Origin: Apoda limacodes
Taxonomy: Eukaryota > Arthropoda > Insecta > Lepidoptera > Limacodidae
NCBI GenBank assembly: GCA_946406115.1
Contig: OX291557.1
Span: 7,968,501-8,032,500, forward strand
Length of the DNA: 64,000 nucleotides
Direction of reading: 5' to 3'
In this document: positions 44,181 through 55,240 of the stretch, in pieces
Position numbering within the stretch: the stretch's first letter is position 1
How the letters are laid out: the number at the start of each line of letters is the position of its first letter
Translations under genes and position numbers: made by a program
The notes under the pieces: generated by a model
Database searches by the model: none
Told to the model about the DNA's origin: nothing
Seen by the model: the letters and a program-made list of their open reading frames with translations, nothing else

Positions 44181-45039
44181 TGGTTTTAAAAATTGCACTT
44201 GAATTTAATTTTCCTCGCATGACTATAGGACAGGCGAAGATTTGTATGGCTGTACCATCGATTATTCCTTTTTTGTTTGACTAGCAGCGCCAAACAAAAC
44301 AGGCTCCTATATTTATTATATGTAGAATCAATTAGGCAGGTGCTTTTTTTCTTACCTTTCCTATTTGTAAATTGGAAATTGAGTTGTAAGCTGATTCATC
44401 AGCTGTCTTCAAAGAATATATTTATATTGGCATTTTTTCACAACTAACAAACGGTTATTTTTTAATGGACGGATGTCTCATTTTATAGTTCAACAAACGA
44501 TCGCCTTCCTCAACTATAAACTCTACGACACAGAACTTTTTTCGTCCAAACTTAGTTTATAAGCTCTTAGTTATCCTCATATATGTATAGCTCCAGTAGA
44601 GAAAGAGTCGAGATAGTAAAATAATAAAATAGAATACACTATCATTGGGAGGACGCCTTTGTCCAGGAGGCCTCTAACAGCTAATATTATGATTTCTATA
44701 TTATGATTCAATAACAAAATACTAGGTAGGTTTATGTTAATTGTAAATAATGACTGAAGCTATATTGTTATATTATATTATGTAGAATTGTAGTGAGTCA
44801 GTGGCCCGCAGCGTTGCCATGTTGCTTTTTACAATAGATGTCTATTTTTATGTCCAATATGCTTCAAGGTTACAAATAGTTCTTATATTCATTCCATGGC
44901 GATAACACAGCATGTTATGTACTTGCAGTTGTAATAACTTCTCATGGACCTACTCTAAACGTTGTAGATACTTATTATGCATTTTTCCAACATCAAAAAT
45001 GTTAACTTAACTAACGGAATAGAAAAAAAACTATAGATT
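44181..45039. other. No gene seen
   Basis: AT-rich; no recognised features. Confidence 0.5.
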
Positions 45040-45310
45040 GGAAAATCGAAATTGCTAAATTTGCGTTTTCTTAACGTTTTGAGACCTGGAGAAGTTTTTG
45101 CCATAATTTTTAGAGTGATGTCTGTGTGTGTGCGTGTCTATGTATGTATGTTTGTAGATTACCTTCTTTTTGCCCCTCGATATCTCAAGAACCGATGGAC
45201 CAATTTGTCTCGTGAATATTAATTGATACCCCACGTCATAACTTAGATCTGAAAAGAGTTTGAACAAAATCGGTCCAGCAGCGGTTTGTTTTTTATCGCT
45301 TAAAACTGTT
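45040..45310 (+). mobile_element. Microsatellite-bearing interspersed repeat, fuller copy
   Basis: 'gaaattgctaaatttgcg', 'aacgttttgagacctgg', 'gtctgtgtgtgtgcgtgtct', 'ctcgatatctcaagaacc' and 'acaaaatcggtccagcagcg'. It shares its left 60 bases with 43985-44070. Non-coding. Confidence 0.55.
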
Positions 45311-46994
45311 TTTTAAAGACACAAAAAATATTCTCAAGAGAAGTTGCTCGTGTGGTACTTGCTACTGAACTAATTTTTACCAGGCGTTAGAAAAGTTAGT
45401 AAGTTAAATATAATATAAATTGTAGAGCAAACGAGGTAGGTAGGTACCCTATTTTGCATATTAGCAAGTATGAAAAGAATATTCCAAAAATATATCTTCT
45501 TTATATAGTGACGTAAACATTGAACTAACTGTTGCCAGCGAATCTCTACGTAGAATTTGTTAAGTTACCGCATGTCTCAACCCGATTTATGACCAAATGA
45601 CACGCTTCTTAGTTTAAGAGCGCTCAGTGTCAGACTCTACGAATACATGTCAAAACCGTGTTAAATTTTCATTACTAAGTTATTCGTAATAAGATGAGAT
45701 AACAAGCAAACAAACAGACAAACTATGATTCTAAATGTGATTCTTTCGGATTCTATTAGTATATTTTCTTACGTACAGACACCGGATCGGCTACAAATTT
45801 AATATAGGTAAGTACTTATGCTTAAAATATTATAACTTTGTGGCACGTGTATTCTGAAGAATATTGAATTTCCTATTCGTTCCCTTCCAATATTATATTC
45901 GAACAACTTTCTACGTAGCTCACTGCTAATAAATTCAAGCAAGAAGGAACGCACAATGGAGTATCTCAAGGGTCCCTTTTTTGTCTACTGCCGACAATGT
46001 TCGATATTAGTCTACTATTTTCCGTTACAACCTGTAGATATCTTTTTTGAAACAAAATTTGTGACTTTTGATGTTAGTCGGATTAAGTAATTTAAAAGTC
46101 ATTACATAAGATTGACTATATAGCTTCGCATACGCCTCAGTAAACAAAGTGATTAAGTCTATTCATTGAATAACATTTACCTAAGGTCTACGTAACATTT
46201 TTTGTTAAAATTTTGTTAGCAAAACGAACGAGTCAAGGTTAACTCGTTTTGTTTAAACTATATTGGTTGATGGGTGTTTCTTTGTACTTATATTATAAGC
46301 TGGGTCCCTGCCGTTCGATACAAAAATTTAATTCCCTTTTAATTGCTTTAGGGAGTGCCTACATAACATCACTCCTACTTTTAAGACACAGTATAAATAG
46401 CACTTCCTGTCGAAAAGGAGTACTCTTGTCCTCGGCACCTCGCCCTTTTCGAGAACGGACTTGGATCGAAAAACGTTCGACGTAACTAGGGAGGTTGTCT
46501 CGAGTTGACTCCTGAATTTGACAGAAAAATGTATGAAAGTTTAAAATTTCTAGACTCCCTAATTTTGAGCTGTGCGTCTTTATAAAGTTAATAACTTAAA
46601 ACTCAAATCTCTCTCAAATTGTCCAAAAGTGCTAAAACTGACATTCTTGATTTACATTCAAAATTCTAACTAAATACCAATCATCATGGTTATATACCAT
46701 ATGGTCTACAGAATAGCTTCGTTGCTGACATATCCAACTTCGTATTATATTCATTCATTCTCAGTCTCGCAGCACACCGTATTATTTGACTTCAATAAAT
46801 GGCTCCATTTAAAATGCCACATTCAGTTCGATCCCCTAAATGTTCTTCATTTGTTATTTATATGGAGTATAAAACAAACAAAAGGGTAATGTAATTTTCC
46901 CATGAGAGTTTATACCTGGTATTAAGTGTATGCAGTGAGTGTTGTACAACGTTGTATTGTTTTGTTTAAAAATACTATACACGTATTGCGTCTA
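45311..46994. other. No gene seen
   Basis: AT-rich. Frames at 46249-46485 and 46686-46889 have no recognised domain and no splice evidence. Confidence 0.5.
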
Positions 46995-47217
46995 GAGTTT
47001 GGTTCATACTTGGTAAATATTAATAAATACTTATTTTTACCTGGATATTTTAAATTTTTACCGGGTTTAAATTAATGTCTGAATTTTATTTTATTTCATG
47101 TTAGAAAAAAGAAATCAAATAAAATTCTGACACTTATTTAAGCCCGGTAAAAATTAAAAATACACAGGTAAATGGATACCTATATCCATCAATATTTAAC
47201 GGGTATGAACCCAACTC
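46995..47217. mobile_element. Foldback MITE flanked by TA (223 bp)
   Basis: Arms of about 100 bases fold on each other: 'gagtttggttcatac' / 'gtatgaacccaactc' at the tips, 'aatttttaccgggtttaaa' / 'ttaagcccggtaaaaatt' further in, and 'tctgaattttattt' / 'aaataaaattctgac' near the loop. TA flanks lie at 46993-46994 and 47218-47219. No coding capacity. Confidence 0.85.
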
Positions 47218-47417
47218 TAATGGCGTGTGATATGGTCGATGGATATTGGATAGTTAGAAGACGAAAAACACTTATTATGTTAAGAATTACGTGTAATTGT
47301 TGGCGATGAACAATATAAAAACCCAGTCTAACCACGATGAGCAACATTCAAACACGTCATTTTGAATAGTAGGATATATATTATGTATATTATATATATA
47401 ATCCATATAAATGTAGG

Positions 47418-47661
47418 TAAATATAATAAATGCGAAAGTAATTTTGTCTTTCTGTCTGTACCTTCTTTATGCTTAACCCGCCGACTAAGAAAGAATTTGA
47501 CATGAAATTAGTTTAAGGGCCGGAACACATAACCGCGTTGCGCCCTAAGTCCCGGAAACGGACAAAGGCTACTTGATGTCAAGTATGAGTGGGTTTTTTT
47601 TCTTTGGAATCCTACACAGATAACTGAATTTAGGGCGGGTGAACCTCGGACAAAAGCTAGT
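47418..47661 (+). mobile_element. Small Helitron-like element with intact CTAGT end
   Basis: 'ataataaatgcgaaagtaat' start, 'tctttctgtctgtacctt', 'agtcccggaaacggacaaag', 'gataactgaatttagggcg' and the end 'cggacaaaagctagt'. A short unrelated stretch ('aacacataaccgcgttgcgc', near 47524) is inserted before 'agtcccgg'. Confidence 0.65.
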
Positions 47662-48189
47662 ATAGGATATACATAATATAAAGGAGTATTAGTGTACATT
47701 GTAAAATTAAGTCAGTATTTTGTCGTTAAATATCAAAATAGTCTTTCAGTAATATTTCTTAACACTTGATAAAGAATGTTATTTAGGAAAGGTTCTTCAC
47801 AAAGTACATACCAAATGTCTTAATTTATCTCAGAGCGCTATAGTACAACTTTTTGTGCTCAAAGAAAAATAAGTTCAATATAGGTTTATCTAAAAGACTT
47901 TAGGGCCTCAGAAATAAAGATACGTTGCCGAAAATATTATTTAACAGTACATATTGGTGTGTATTGTAGAGTAATATTGTAAATCAAGTAAACGGTCGAC
48001 AGTTAACGTGTATTGCGTAAATCCTATCAATATATCGCTCCCACGCGTCGATTTAACAATGTTTTTTTTATGTAGCTCTACGCTGTCTTTTTACGAATTA
48101 TAGTAATAATGTGTTCTCAAATTAAAGTCTATTCGGTTGTCGTTACATATATATTGTTTTATTTATTTATCATAGAAGTAGAAATGGTA
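47662..48189. other. No gene seen
   Basis: AT-rich DNA without recognised features. Confidence 0.5.
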
Positions 48190-48300
48190 AAATGCAATTC
48201 TTATAGTTTCTTCATGCCTGTCCGTATTTCAAATGTCACATCCTTATAATTCTGCCATCTTTGCGTCGATTCTGATGAATACAGAAGGATGTCTTTCGTG
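48190..48300 (+). repeat. 'gtccgtatttcaaatgtcac' repeat fragment
   Basis: 'cctgtccgtatttcaaatg' and 'tcacatccttataattctg' match the second half of the repeat at 16365-16450. Confidence 0.45.
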
Positions 48301-48354
48301 AACACCAATGCAGTTTTGTATTAAAATAAGATTTTTTTTTCTAAGAGTAGGTGG

Positions 48355-48615
48355 GGTGTCGTTAGAGCGGTCCTTCTCCTAATATTATGCTCGCATATTA
48401 AGTCGTTCTGTTGCGCTCTATGCTGAATATGGGGTCACTTCCGGTCCACATCCAACGCATCCACATCCAACGTAAGCTACACAGTCTCGGTAGGTAAAGC
48501 AGTGGATGCGCTTTCAAAATAATAAACGGCCATATTGTATGTTTACATTTGGTGAACAGAACAATTTCAATGCGTGTGCGATGTCATAGCTCTAAATGCT
48601 GTCAACAAAACGCAG
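48355..48615 (+). repeat. Unnamed interspersed repeat, second copy
   Basis: Same orientation as 29240-29515: 'cgttctgttgcgctctatgc', 'tcacttccggtccacatcc', then the 46-base core at 48525-48570 (one mismatch to 29417-29462), then 'gctgtcaacaaaacgcagc'. A local 'ccacatccaacg' duplication lies at 48456-48480. Confidence 0.6.
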
Positions 48616-48754
48616 CTTCTATGTTATTTTTTTTTATTTCAGGTCTATACTTTGCAAGTAAGTACATATTTGGTATATAGCATTTAAAGTTATCCGCAAT
48701 AATTCTCATTCTGCGAAAACCTAACTGAATGTGTGTGCGATATGCAAATAGCCG

Positions 48755-48940
48755 GTTTTAGGGTACCGTACCCAGAGGGAGGCAACGGAGTCCTATTACT
48801 GAGCCTATGATCTCTGTTTGTCTGTCTGTCTGTGTCTGTCTGTCTGACCGACCATTAAAGAGCTCTATCTTTTAGACCGAAATAGGTAGAAGCCTGAAAT
48901 TTTCACAGAATTATTGTTATGATGGGAGATTATCGAACAA
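48755..48940 (-). mobile_element. 'ggtacggaacccta' family repeat, antisense
   Basis: 'agccggttttagggtaccg', 'tacccagagggaggcaacgg', 'agtcctattactgagcc', a 'tgtctgtctgtctg' run and 'cctgaaattttcacagaatt' give the reverse of the family's 3' part, including its 'ccggtttt' edge. Confidence 0.7.
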
Positions 48941-49113
48941 ATAATAAAAAGTAAAATAAATAAAACTTAAATTTAATACAAGCAACATATTTTCGTTTCT
49001 CTATCGGAAACTATAAAAACATCCGACTGATCGAAAGAACCACCTCCTTTTTTGAAGTACTAAAGAGTAAAACAGCAAAATACTTATTATACTCTTTTAG
49101 TAGATTATAGACG
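48941..49113. other. No feature seen
   Basis: AT-rich spacer. Confidence 0.4.
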
Positions 49114-49440
49114 TTTTTTTTTTTTTTTTTTTTTTAAACCACTCAGGTGGCAAACTAGCCTACGGTCCGCCTGAAGGTAAGCTGTCACCGCAACCTATGA
49201 ACGCTTGCAACACCTGGGGCATCACTTGCGCGTTGCCGACCCTTTAAAAATCTAATAACTTCTTCCTTGAAGAATCCCATACTTTATTCCTTAAATAAAA
49301 CCTTGGCAAGGAGCTCATTCCACAACCCAAGTGTTCGCGGGAGGAAGTTCCTCTGAAACCGCACTCTACGCGACCATTTATAGGTTTTAAAGTGTGAGAA
49401 TTAACTTCCTGCCGATCGCAAGCGAAATGATATTCTAAAT
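49114..49440 (-). mobile_element. LINE 3' end with poly(A), antisense
   Basis: A 22-base T run (49114-49135) is the poly(A) tail read backward. Then come 'ccactcaggtggcaaac', 'cggtccgcctgaaggtaagc', 'gcgcgttgccgacccttt', 'aacttcttccttgaagaatc' and 'gctcattccacaaccc', the mirror of 10680-10940. It is the longest copy of this tail in the window and extends into the ORF end (FFKEEVIRFLKGRQ on the minus strand). Confidence 0.75.
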
Positions 49441-49877
49441 TAAATACGGTCTTCTAATAAGTTTTTAAAAATTTAGCTTTTACTAGGAAGGCAGACGGCG
49501 ATAAGAGTCGCAGACATTTTACCTGTAGGTAAGTCTTTATCGGCACCTATCGGCCGCAGTCGTCGGGCGCGCGTCTTTTATCGGCCAATCCGCTATTTGA
49601 GGACAGGGCGATAAGCGTCGCCAAGGACTGGCTTTCAAGTATTCTTGATAAAATTTATAATCTTCTAAAGTTATATTACAAGTTATAGTTACGTCTATCA
49701 TCAACCAATGCAGGGTGCAACCACGTAGACTATTCTCGAAGACACAAACACTGTTTTTTTAGAGAAAATATCTTCTTTATAGAAAGAGAGTAAGGTGAAA
49801 GAAAAAATGACAGTTGGATAAAATAGGTAAGTAGGTAGGTATAACCACTTACGTGAATTATAAAATATCATATAGAC
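49441..49877. other. No gene seen; CG-rich patch
   Basis: 49490-49640 is GC-rich ('cgcagtcgtcgggcgcgcg') with repeated 'ggcgataag.gtcgc' words at 49498 and 49607. It may be an old repeat; I cannot name it. Confidence 0.4.
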
Positions 49878-50018
49878 AGCTAGCTTTTTCCCGCGGTACC
49901 ATCCGCGCTAATTTCGGTTATAGGTGTAGGATTTCAACAGCAAATCAATTATAAAAAAAACCGACTCACACTTGACGTTTCCAAGTAGCCCATTTCCTTC
50001 CCCGGGACTCAAACTATT
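49878..50018 (-). mobile_element. Helitron-like fragment, antisense, 3' part
   Basis: 'agctagctttttcccgcgg', 'cggttataggtgtaggattt', 'cacttgacgtttccaagtag' and 'ttccccgggactcaaacta'. Its 5' part is missing, and the large Helitron-like element starts 28 bases further on. Confidence 0.6.
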
Positions 50019-51186
50019 ATATATTATTACAAAATATTACTGTAAATCTATATATATAAAACTCAAAGTCCTGATTCATTCATCACTGACTCATCAACGC
50101 CCAGCCCAAACCCTTGACCCTAGAAAGCTGAAATCTTGCACAGGGGTTCCTTTTAGATGTTTACGTGAGATAAGAAAGGATTTTTGAAAATTCACCCCCT
50201 AAAGGGGTGAAACGGTGGTCCAAAGTTTGTTTGGAAATCTGTCATTTTTAAAGTTAAATGGATGAAAATTGGTATATGGCCTTTCGGTTAAAACTAAGAA
50301 TGACGTGTTTTACCGTTTTTGGAAAATCATCCCCTAAGGGGATAAATAGGGGTTGTAAATTTGTATTCAAGAAATTCAAACAATAGAACCGATTTGGCTG
50401 AAATTCAAAGTGCAGGTGGCTTATATCTTGACATAAAACTTAGGCTACATTTTATCTCGGAATACTTCAAATTCCCAGGGGAATAATTATAAAAAAGAAG
50501 AAACTGACTGACTGACATATCAACGCACAGCCTAAACTGCTGGGTCTAGAGATTCCAAATTTGGCATGTAGGTTCATTATCAGGTAAAGGTGGGCACTAA
50601 GAAAGGATTTTTCAAAAGTCACTCCCTAAAGGGGTAAAACGGGGTTTCAAAGTTTGTATGAAAATCCGTCATTTTTAAACTTAAATGGATGAAAATTGGT
50701 ATATACTCTGTCGGTTTAAAATAAGAATGACGTGTTTCACCGTTTTTGGAAAATCATCACCTAAGGGGATAAATAGGGGTTGTAAAATAGGTAGCTTATA
50801 TCTTGACATAACAATTAGGCTACATTTTATCTCGGAAAACTTACAAGTTCCCAGGGGAATAATTATAACTTAATGTGACTTTACTTACTCTTTCACATCG
50901 CGTCACACCAGTGCATCCGATTCAGATGAAAATTGGCATAATTTGAAAGAATGATGAAGGACAAGGCTATTTTTCCCGATCGAGAGGTCTATGGGGAATG
51001 AAAACCTATCTAAATAATTTAACTATGCGCGGGAAAACACGATATGATTGACTTAAACTCCTTTTTATCCTAATTGAACCTGGGACCTTTCACGATAATC
51101 AAAATTTTGGCGAATAAAACCACATTAAAATACTACGCAATTGAGCTGAATTTTGAAACAAGATTATTTAAAGAGACGGAAAAGGA

Positions 51187-51187
51187 T

Positions 51188-51229
<42 letters not shown>

Positions 51230-51232
51230 CTA
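51187..51232. repeat. (TA)n microsatellite
   Basis: About 46 bases of nearly pure TA dinucleotides inside the Helitron-like element. Confidence 0.9.
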
Positions 51233-52045
51233 TATTAAATACTGGTCAAGAGTTACTGTAGGAATAGAAATCCTATCGCAAAGTTTGTACGGAAATTTGT
51301 TATTTTTCAATTAAAATGGATGAAAATTGGTACAAGGCCTTTCGTTTGAAAATTATGAATGACGTGTTTCACGGTTTTTGGAAAACAATCCCCTAAGGTC
51401 TAGAGGGGATAAAATAGGGGTTGTAAATTTGTATGAAAAAATTCAAACAATGGAGCCGATTTGGCTAAAATTTGGAATACAGATAGCTTATATCTTAACA
51501 TAACACATAGGCTACAAGTTCCAACGGGAATAATTATAACTTAATATGACTTTTGTTACACTTTCACGTCGCACCACTGCATCAGACTCAGATGAAATTT
51601 GGCTTAGAGATAGTTGAAAGAATGAAGAAGGATAAGGTTTTTTTCCCGATTGAGAAGTCCCATAGGAATGAAATCCTATCGCAATAATCAAACTTAGCGC
51701 GGAAAAACACGATTTAATTGGGCGGTAATTTGTCACAGGGATAGTTGAAGATAATTATCTTCAAAAGGAAAAGTAAAAGGACAGAAACTACTTTTTATCC
51801 CGATCCGGAAGTTCCCGTGGGAATAATACCATGGTAAAGTATTATGCAATTGAGCTGAAATTTGGCAGAAGGTTAGTTGAAGAGACCGGAATAGGATATA
51901 AACAACATTTTATACTGATGAAGAGTTCCTGTGGGAATAAAAACGTATCGCAACATTTGTATGGAAATCCATTGTTTTTCAATTAAAATAGATGAAAATT
52001 GGTACATGGCCTTTCGGGTGAAAACTAAGTATGACATGTTTATTG

Positions 52046-52165
52046 TAAAGTGTTGTATGGTGTTGCATAGTGTTGCATAGTAATGTATGGTGTGGTGTGG
52101 TGTGGTGTGGTGTAGTGAGGTGTAGTGTAATGCAGTGCAGTACAGTACAGTACAGTATAGTAATG
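52046..52165. repeat. Degenerate (TGGTG)n / (ACAGT)n tandem repeat
   Basis: 'gttgtatggtgttgcatag' grades into four 'tggtg' units and then 'cagtacagtacagtacag'. Two pentamer families sit back to back inside the Helitron-like element, suggesting local expansion. Confidence 0.85.
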
Positions 52166-52364
52166 TAAATAAAAAGTAAATAAGTTTGTGTTTGTGTGAG
52201 TGTGTATGTTTTTTTTTTGTTTCTTTGGTGCGTTAGTTACTTATCACCTGATAAGGTAACAAGAGATATTGGGGATGTACTAAGAAATCATTTTTCTAAA
52301 TTAAATTAAAATTAATGACTTTGGGGCCAAAGTTTATATGAAAATTCATTATTTTTTAACCTTC

Positions 52365-52432
52365 TTCTTCTTGTCAGCCAGGGGACGTCTACTGCTAAAT
52401 ATAGGCCTCCCCTCATATGTTTCTACAAAGAA
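52365..52432 (-). pseudogene. RTE LINE tail, very short antisense relic
   Basis: 'gtcagccaggggacgtctac', 'tgctaaatataggcctcccc' and 'catatgtttctaca' are the last ~65 bases of the RTE antisense signature, inserted in the Helitron-like element. Confidence 0.6.
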
Positions 52433-52974
52433 TAAAAAAGATGACTCTGACTGCCTGACATATCAACGCACAGCCCAAACTGCTGATCCTAGAGACTTGA
52501 AATTTTGCACAGAGATTTCTGTTATTACTTAGGCGATCACTAAGAAAAGATTTTTAAAATTCCAGCCCTTAAGAGAGTAAAATGGAGGTTGAAAGTTTGT
52601 TTGTAAAATTGACATTTTTGAAGCTTTATGCGTAAAAACCGGTATTAAGCCTTTTGGTTGAAAATTAATATTGACGTGTTTTATCGTTTTTGGAAAATCA
52701 TCCCCTAGAGCGATAAAAGTCCGAATTTAACGCGGATACGATTCAGCTGAAACTTCGCACAGGCATTGTTAAAGAGACGGAGAATGACATAGGATACTTT
52801 TAATCCCGACCAAGAGTTCCCACGGGAATATTTTTTCCGGTACTTTTTCCGACATCCAATTGGCCTAAATTTTAGCACAGGAATAACTATAAGATGAAGA
52901 CCAAATTTAGCGCGGGCGAAGCCGCGGGCAAAAGCTAGTTAATTATATAATTAAAATAATTAATATTACTATAT

Positions 52975-53062
52975 TTCATCTTAATCGGTACAGCGGTTTA
53001 AGCGTGAAGTCACATACAGACAAACAGACAGAGTTATTTTCGCATTTCTAATATTTATATGG
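52975..53062 (-). mobile_element. Helitron-like 5' fragment, antisense
   Basis: 'cttaatcggtacagcggttt', 'aagcgtgaagtcacatac', 'agacaaacagacagag' and 'ttttcgcatttctaatattt' are the 5' third of the small element in reverse. Confidence 0.6.
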
Positions 53063-53748
53063 ATATGGATAACAAACTAATAAACTAACATCGGAAGATG
53101 CTGTTTGAAATAGCTTTCTACCAGGTGGTCAGACAACATGGGGTGAGCCTGTGGAAGCGGAATGCTCAAAATCGGCCTCGGCAATCGGCGAAAAATAGGA
53201 TTCATACATTGCAATTATTGTTACTGTTAAAAAGTATTGTGCTAATTATAATTACAAACAAGTTATTTATGAAAATGCAACATTTCATTAATAACTGCTG
53301 TTGTCTTTAGAACTGCATACTTCGGAGTCTCGCCCCAAAAGTCCGGTTAAGCAGTAATGGCTGCATCAGCCAACTGCAGTAGAAATCCCGAAGTCCTAGG
53401 AAAAAAAAAATGTTCGGGATTAAATCCCTTAGGTACTCTAATTGCACCGTACACCAATGATATGTTTTTTTTAAACTTCTACGTAATGTAGGATGTTGGC
53501 CACATCACTTACCAGTGTATTTTCTCTTCACGAGTCATTTTAGAGTTATTTGTCGAAGCATAAAGAGTTGTGTTTATTTTTTTCCGGGCAAGTGTGTTAA
53601 AAATGTTGTGTGAAACGCGTGAGCATTAGTCATTAATTACTATTACATACCCGGCTCTATTACATCCTCAACTACCGGCTCGGATTGTAAATCTTCATCG
53701 TGTGTAATAATCGATCAGCCCAGCTCATTTGTATCATTCATAAAATGT
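53063..53748. other. No gene seen
   Basis: Mixed composition. The 70-codon frame at 53098-53310 shows no domain, and no splice sites support it. Confidence 0.45.
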
Positions 53749-54050
53749 ACTAGACTTTGCCAGCGGCTCCGCCCGCCCTAAATTAGGTTATAGGCGTGGA
53801 TCTCCTTAATTATACTAATGAAGTTTGCTATAGCAAGCTATAGCTACATCAATTGTTCTTTAAACTCTGTTATAGTTATTCCCGCGAGAACTATTGAATT
53901 TTTCGAGATAAAAATTAGTTGCCTATATGCTATTCCAGGACCTAACCTATATGTATGCCAAATTTCATCCCGATCCGTCCAGTGGTTAAAGCATGATTGA
54001 GTAACAAACATCCATCCAGACATACAAACTTTCTAATAATATTAGTAGGA
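53749..54050 (-). mobile_element. Small Helitron-like element, antisense, near complete
   Basis: Begins 'actagactttgccagcggc' (CTAGT reversed), then 'ccgccctaaattaggttat', 'tatagctacatcaatt', 'agttattcccgcgagaac' and 'gccaaatttcatcccgatc', ending 'ctttctaataatattagtag'. Interior 'actaatgaagtttgctatag' is shared with 56560-56580. Confidence 0.7.
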
Positions 54051-54970
54051 TAATGTACATATGTGTGTTACTTCTATATGTCTACTCCGAATCATTGTGG
54101 TCCTCGGAGAGCCCATGTGGCAGCGTTAGTTTCTAAAATTATCCGGCAAAATAATTAGGTTAGCGTCACTCACACTCTGCCTACTTTAAACACTCTCGTT
54201 TTGTAAGCGTTGTTTAAGAATTGAGATTTTTGTGTTGAAATACTTTTTCAGTTAGCTGTATTATAGATATCACACATGAACTAATTATTTTGACTGTTAT
54301 GACTGTTTTTATAAGGAACAAATGTATTTCTTTACGATAAATTTGACATTCATGTCAAAGATTGGCAAAAAGTTAAGATTAGTACATTTCTAAGTCTACC
54401 AAAATCTAATAGCTCTGAAGAATTATTATAAAAATATATTTTACGATCAAGAGCGTGTAGGGCCATGCTGAGGGATCCATAGCCGATAAGTGTAAACGCC
54501 GTAGATTCTTTTATACCTAATTGTGTATTTTTTGGAGTTTGGATACAAGGAATTATGGCAAATTTGCAAAAATATTTAAAATTAATTGTGGCTTAGGTAT
54601 CTTTAGTTCAGAATCAGAATCTTAAGATTTTGTTTTTTTTTCTTTAAAACAAAATATAAAGTAAAATTAAGGATCTGTGGATATTTATGTGGGTTTTAAC
54701 AAACTAATACATACTACAATCTATTTAACTATTTGACGTTCGTATGTTGTTTTTTTAACTGCAGAGTTTCTTGTTAGCTCTTCTAGGTCTGTAATTATGT
54801 TTATAAAAATAAAACACTATTATATTGTACTATTATTATTATATAAAAATGTATAAAGCAACTATTCTTGAATGTGATCACTGAACTTGCTTTAAATATG
54901 ACTCAATCCATGTATAGAGTTTGGAAATCCTATTTTGCATGTCGTCAGTAGGTATTTACATTTTCAAAAT
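54051..54970. other. No gene seen
   Basis: AT-rich; no recognised features before the tandem duplication. Confidence 0.5.
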
Positions 54971-55240
54971 CTGGCAGTTACTGCTTCAGAGTTTGAAGAA
55001 CTTGAAATCTGTCAACATATAATTTTACCATCATTTATAGACAGCCAAGTATCTAATAAAGGGCATTCTTGTTTAAGAACACATAAAAGTTGTACCTACC
55101 TTAAAAAACCATCTGGCAGTAACTGCATCAGAGTTTCTAAACCTTGACATCTGTCAGCATAGGATTTTACCGTCTTTTATAGATAGCCAAGTATTTAATA
55201 CCAGCATTCTTGTTTAAGAACACATAAAAGTTGAACCTAA
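54971..55240 (+). repeat. 142-bp tandem duplication with coding-like divergence
   Basis: Unit 1 starts at 54971 and unit 2 at 55113. Both read, in the same frame, LAVTASEF..L.ICQH..LPSFIDSQV.N. Several differences between units are silent third-base changes (GTT/GTA, GCT/GCA, CAA/CAG, CCA/CCG, TCA/TCT, GAC/GAT). Both then share a non-coding 'cattcttgtttaagaaca' end. Unit 1 runs on as an open frame (54935-55147), while unit 2 stops at TAA near 55215. It could be a duplicated exon, perhaps decayed, or a piece of a transposon gene. I do not recognise the protein. Confidence 0.5.

Larger units (their letters stand above)
50047..52939 (+). mobile_element. Large Helitron-like element (2.9 kb) with internal repeats
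   Basis: 5' end 'tctatatatataaaactc' follows an A. 3' end 'gcgcgggcgaagccgcggg' and 'caaaagctagt' precedes a T: an A/T insertion point, a 5' TC and a 3' GC hairpin followed by CTAGT are Helitron hallmarks. Modules repeat inside: 'cgcacagcc.aaactgct' at about 50523 and 52468 (related form near 50097), 'gaatgacgtgtttcacc' at about 50299, 50723, 51357 and 52670, and 'cctaaggggat' beside them. No Rep/helicase protein is found. Short frames at 49972-50187, 50685-50873 and 51512-51736 are by-products. Confidence 0.7.

Noticed and set aside
43873..44220. 115-codon minus-strand frame rich in His-Thr
   Set aside because: It is the translation of a (GT)n microsatellite.
46249..46485. 78-codon plus-strand frame
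   Set aside because: No known motif; the frame has no splice or promoter support.
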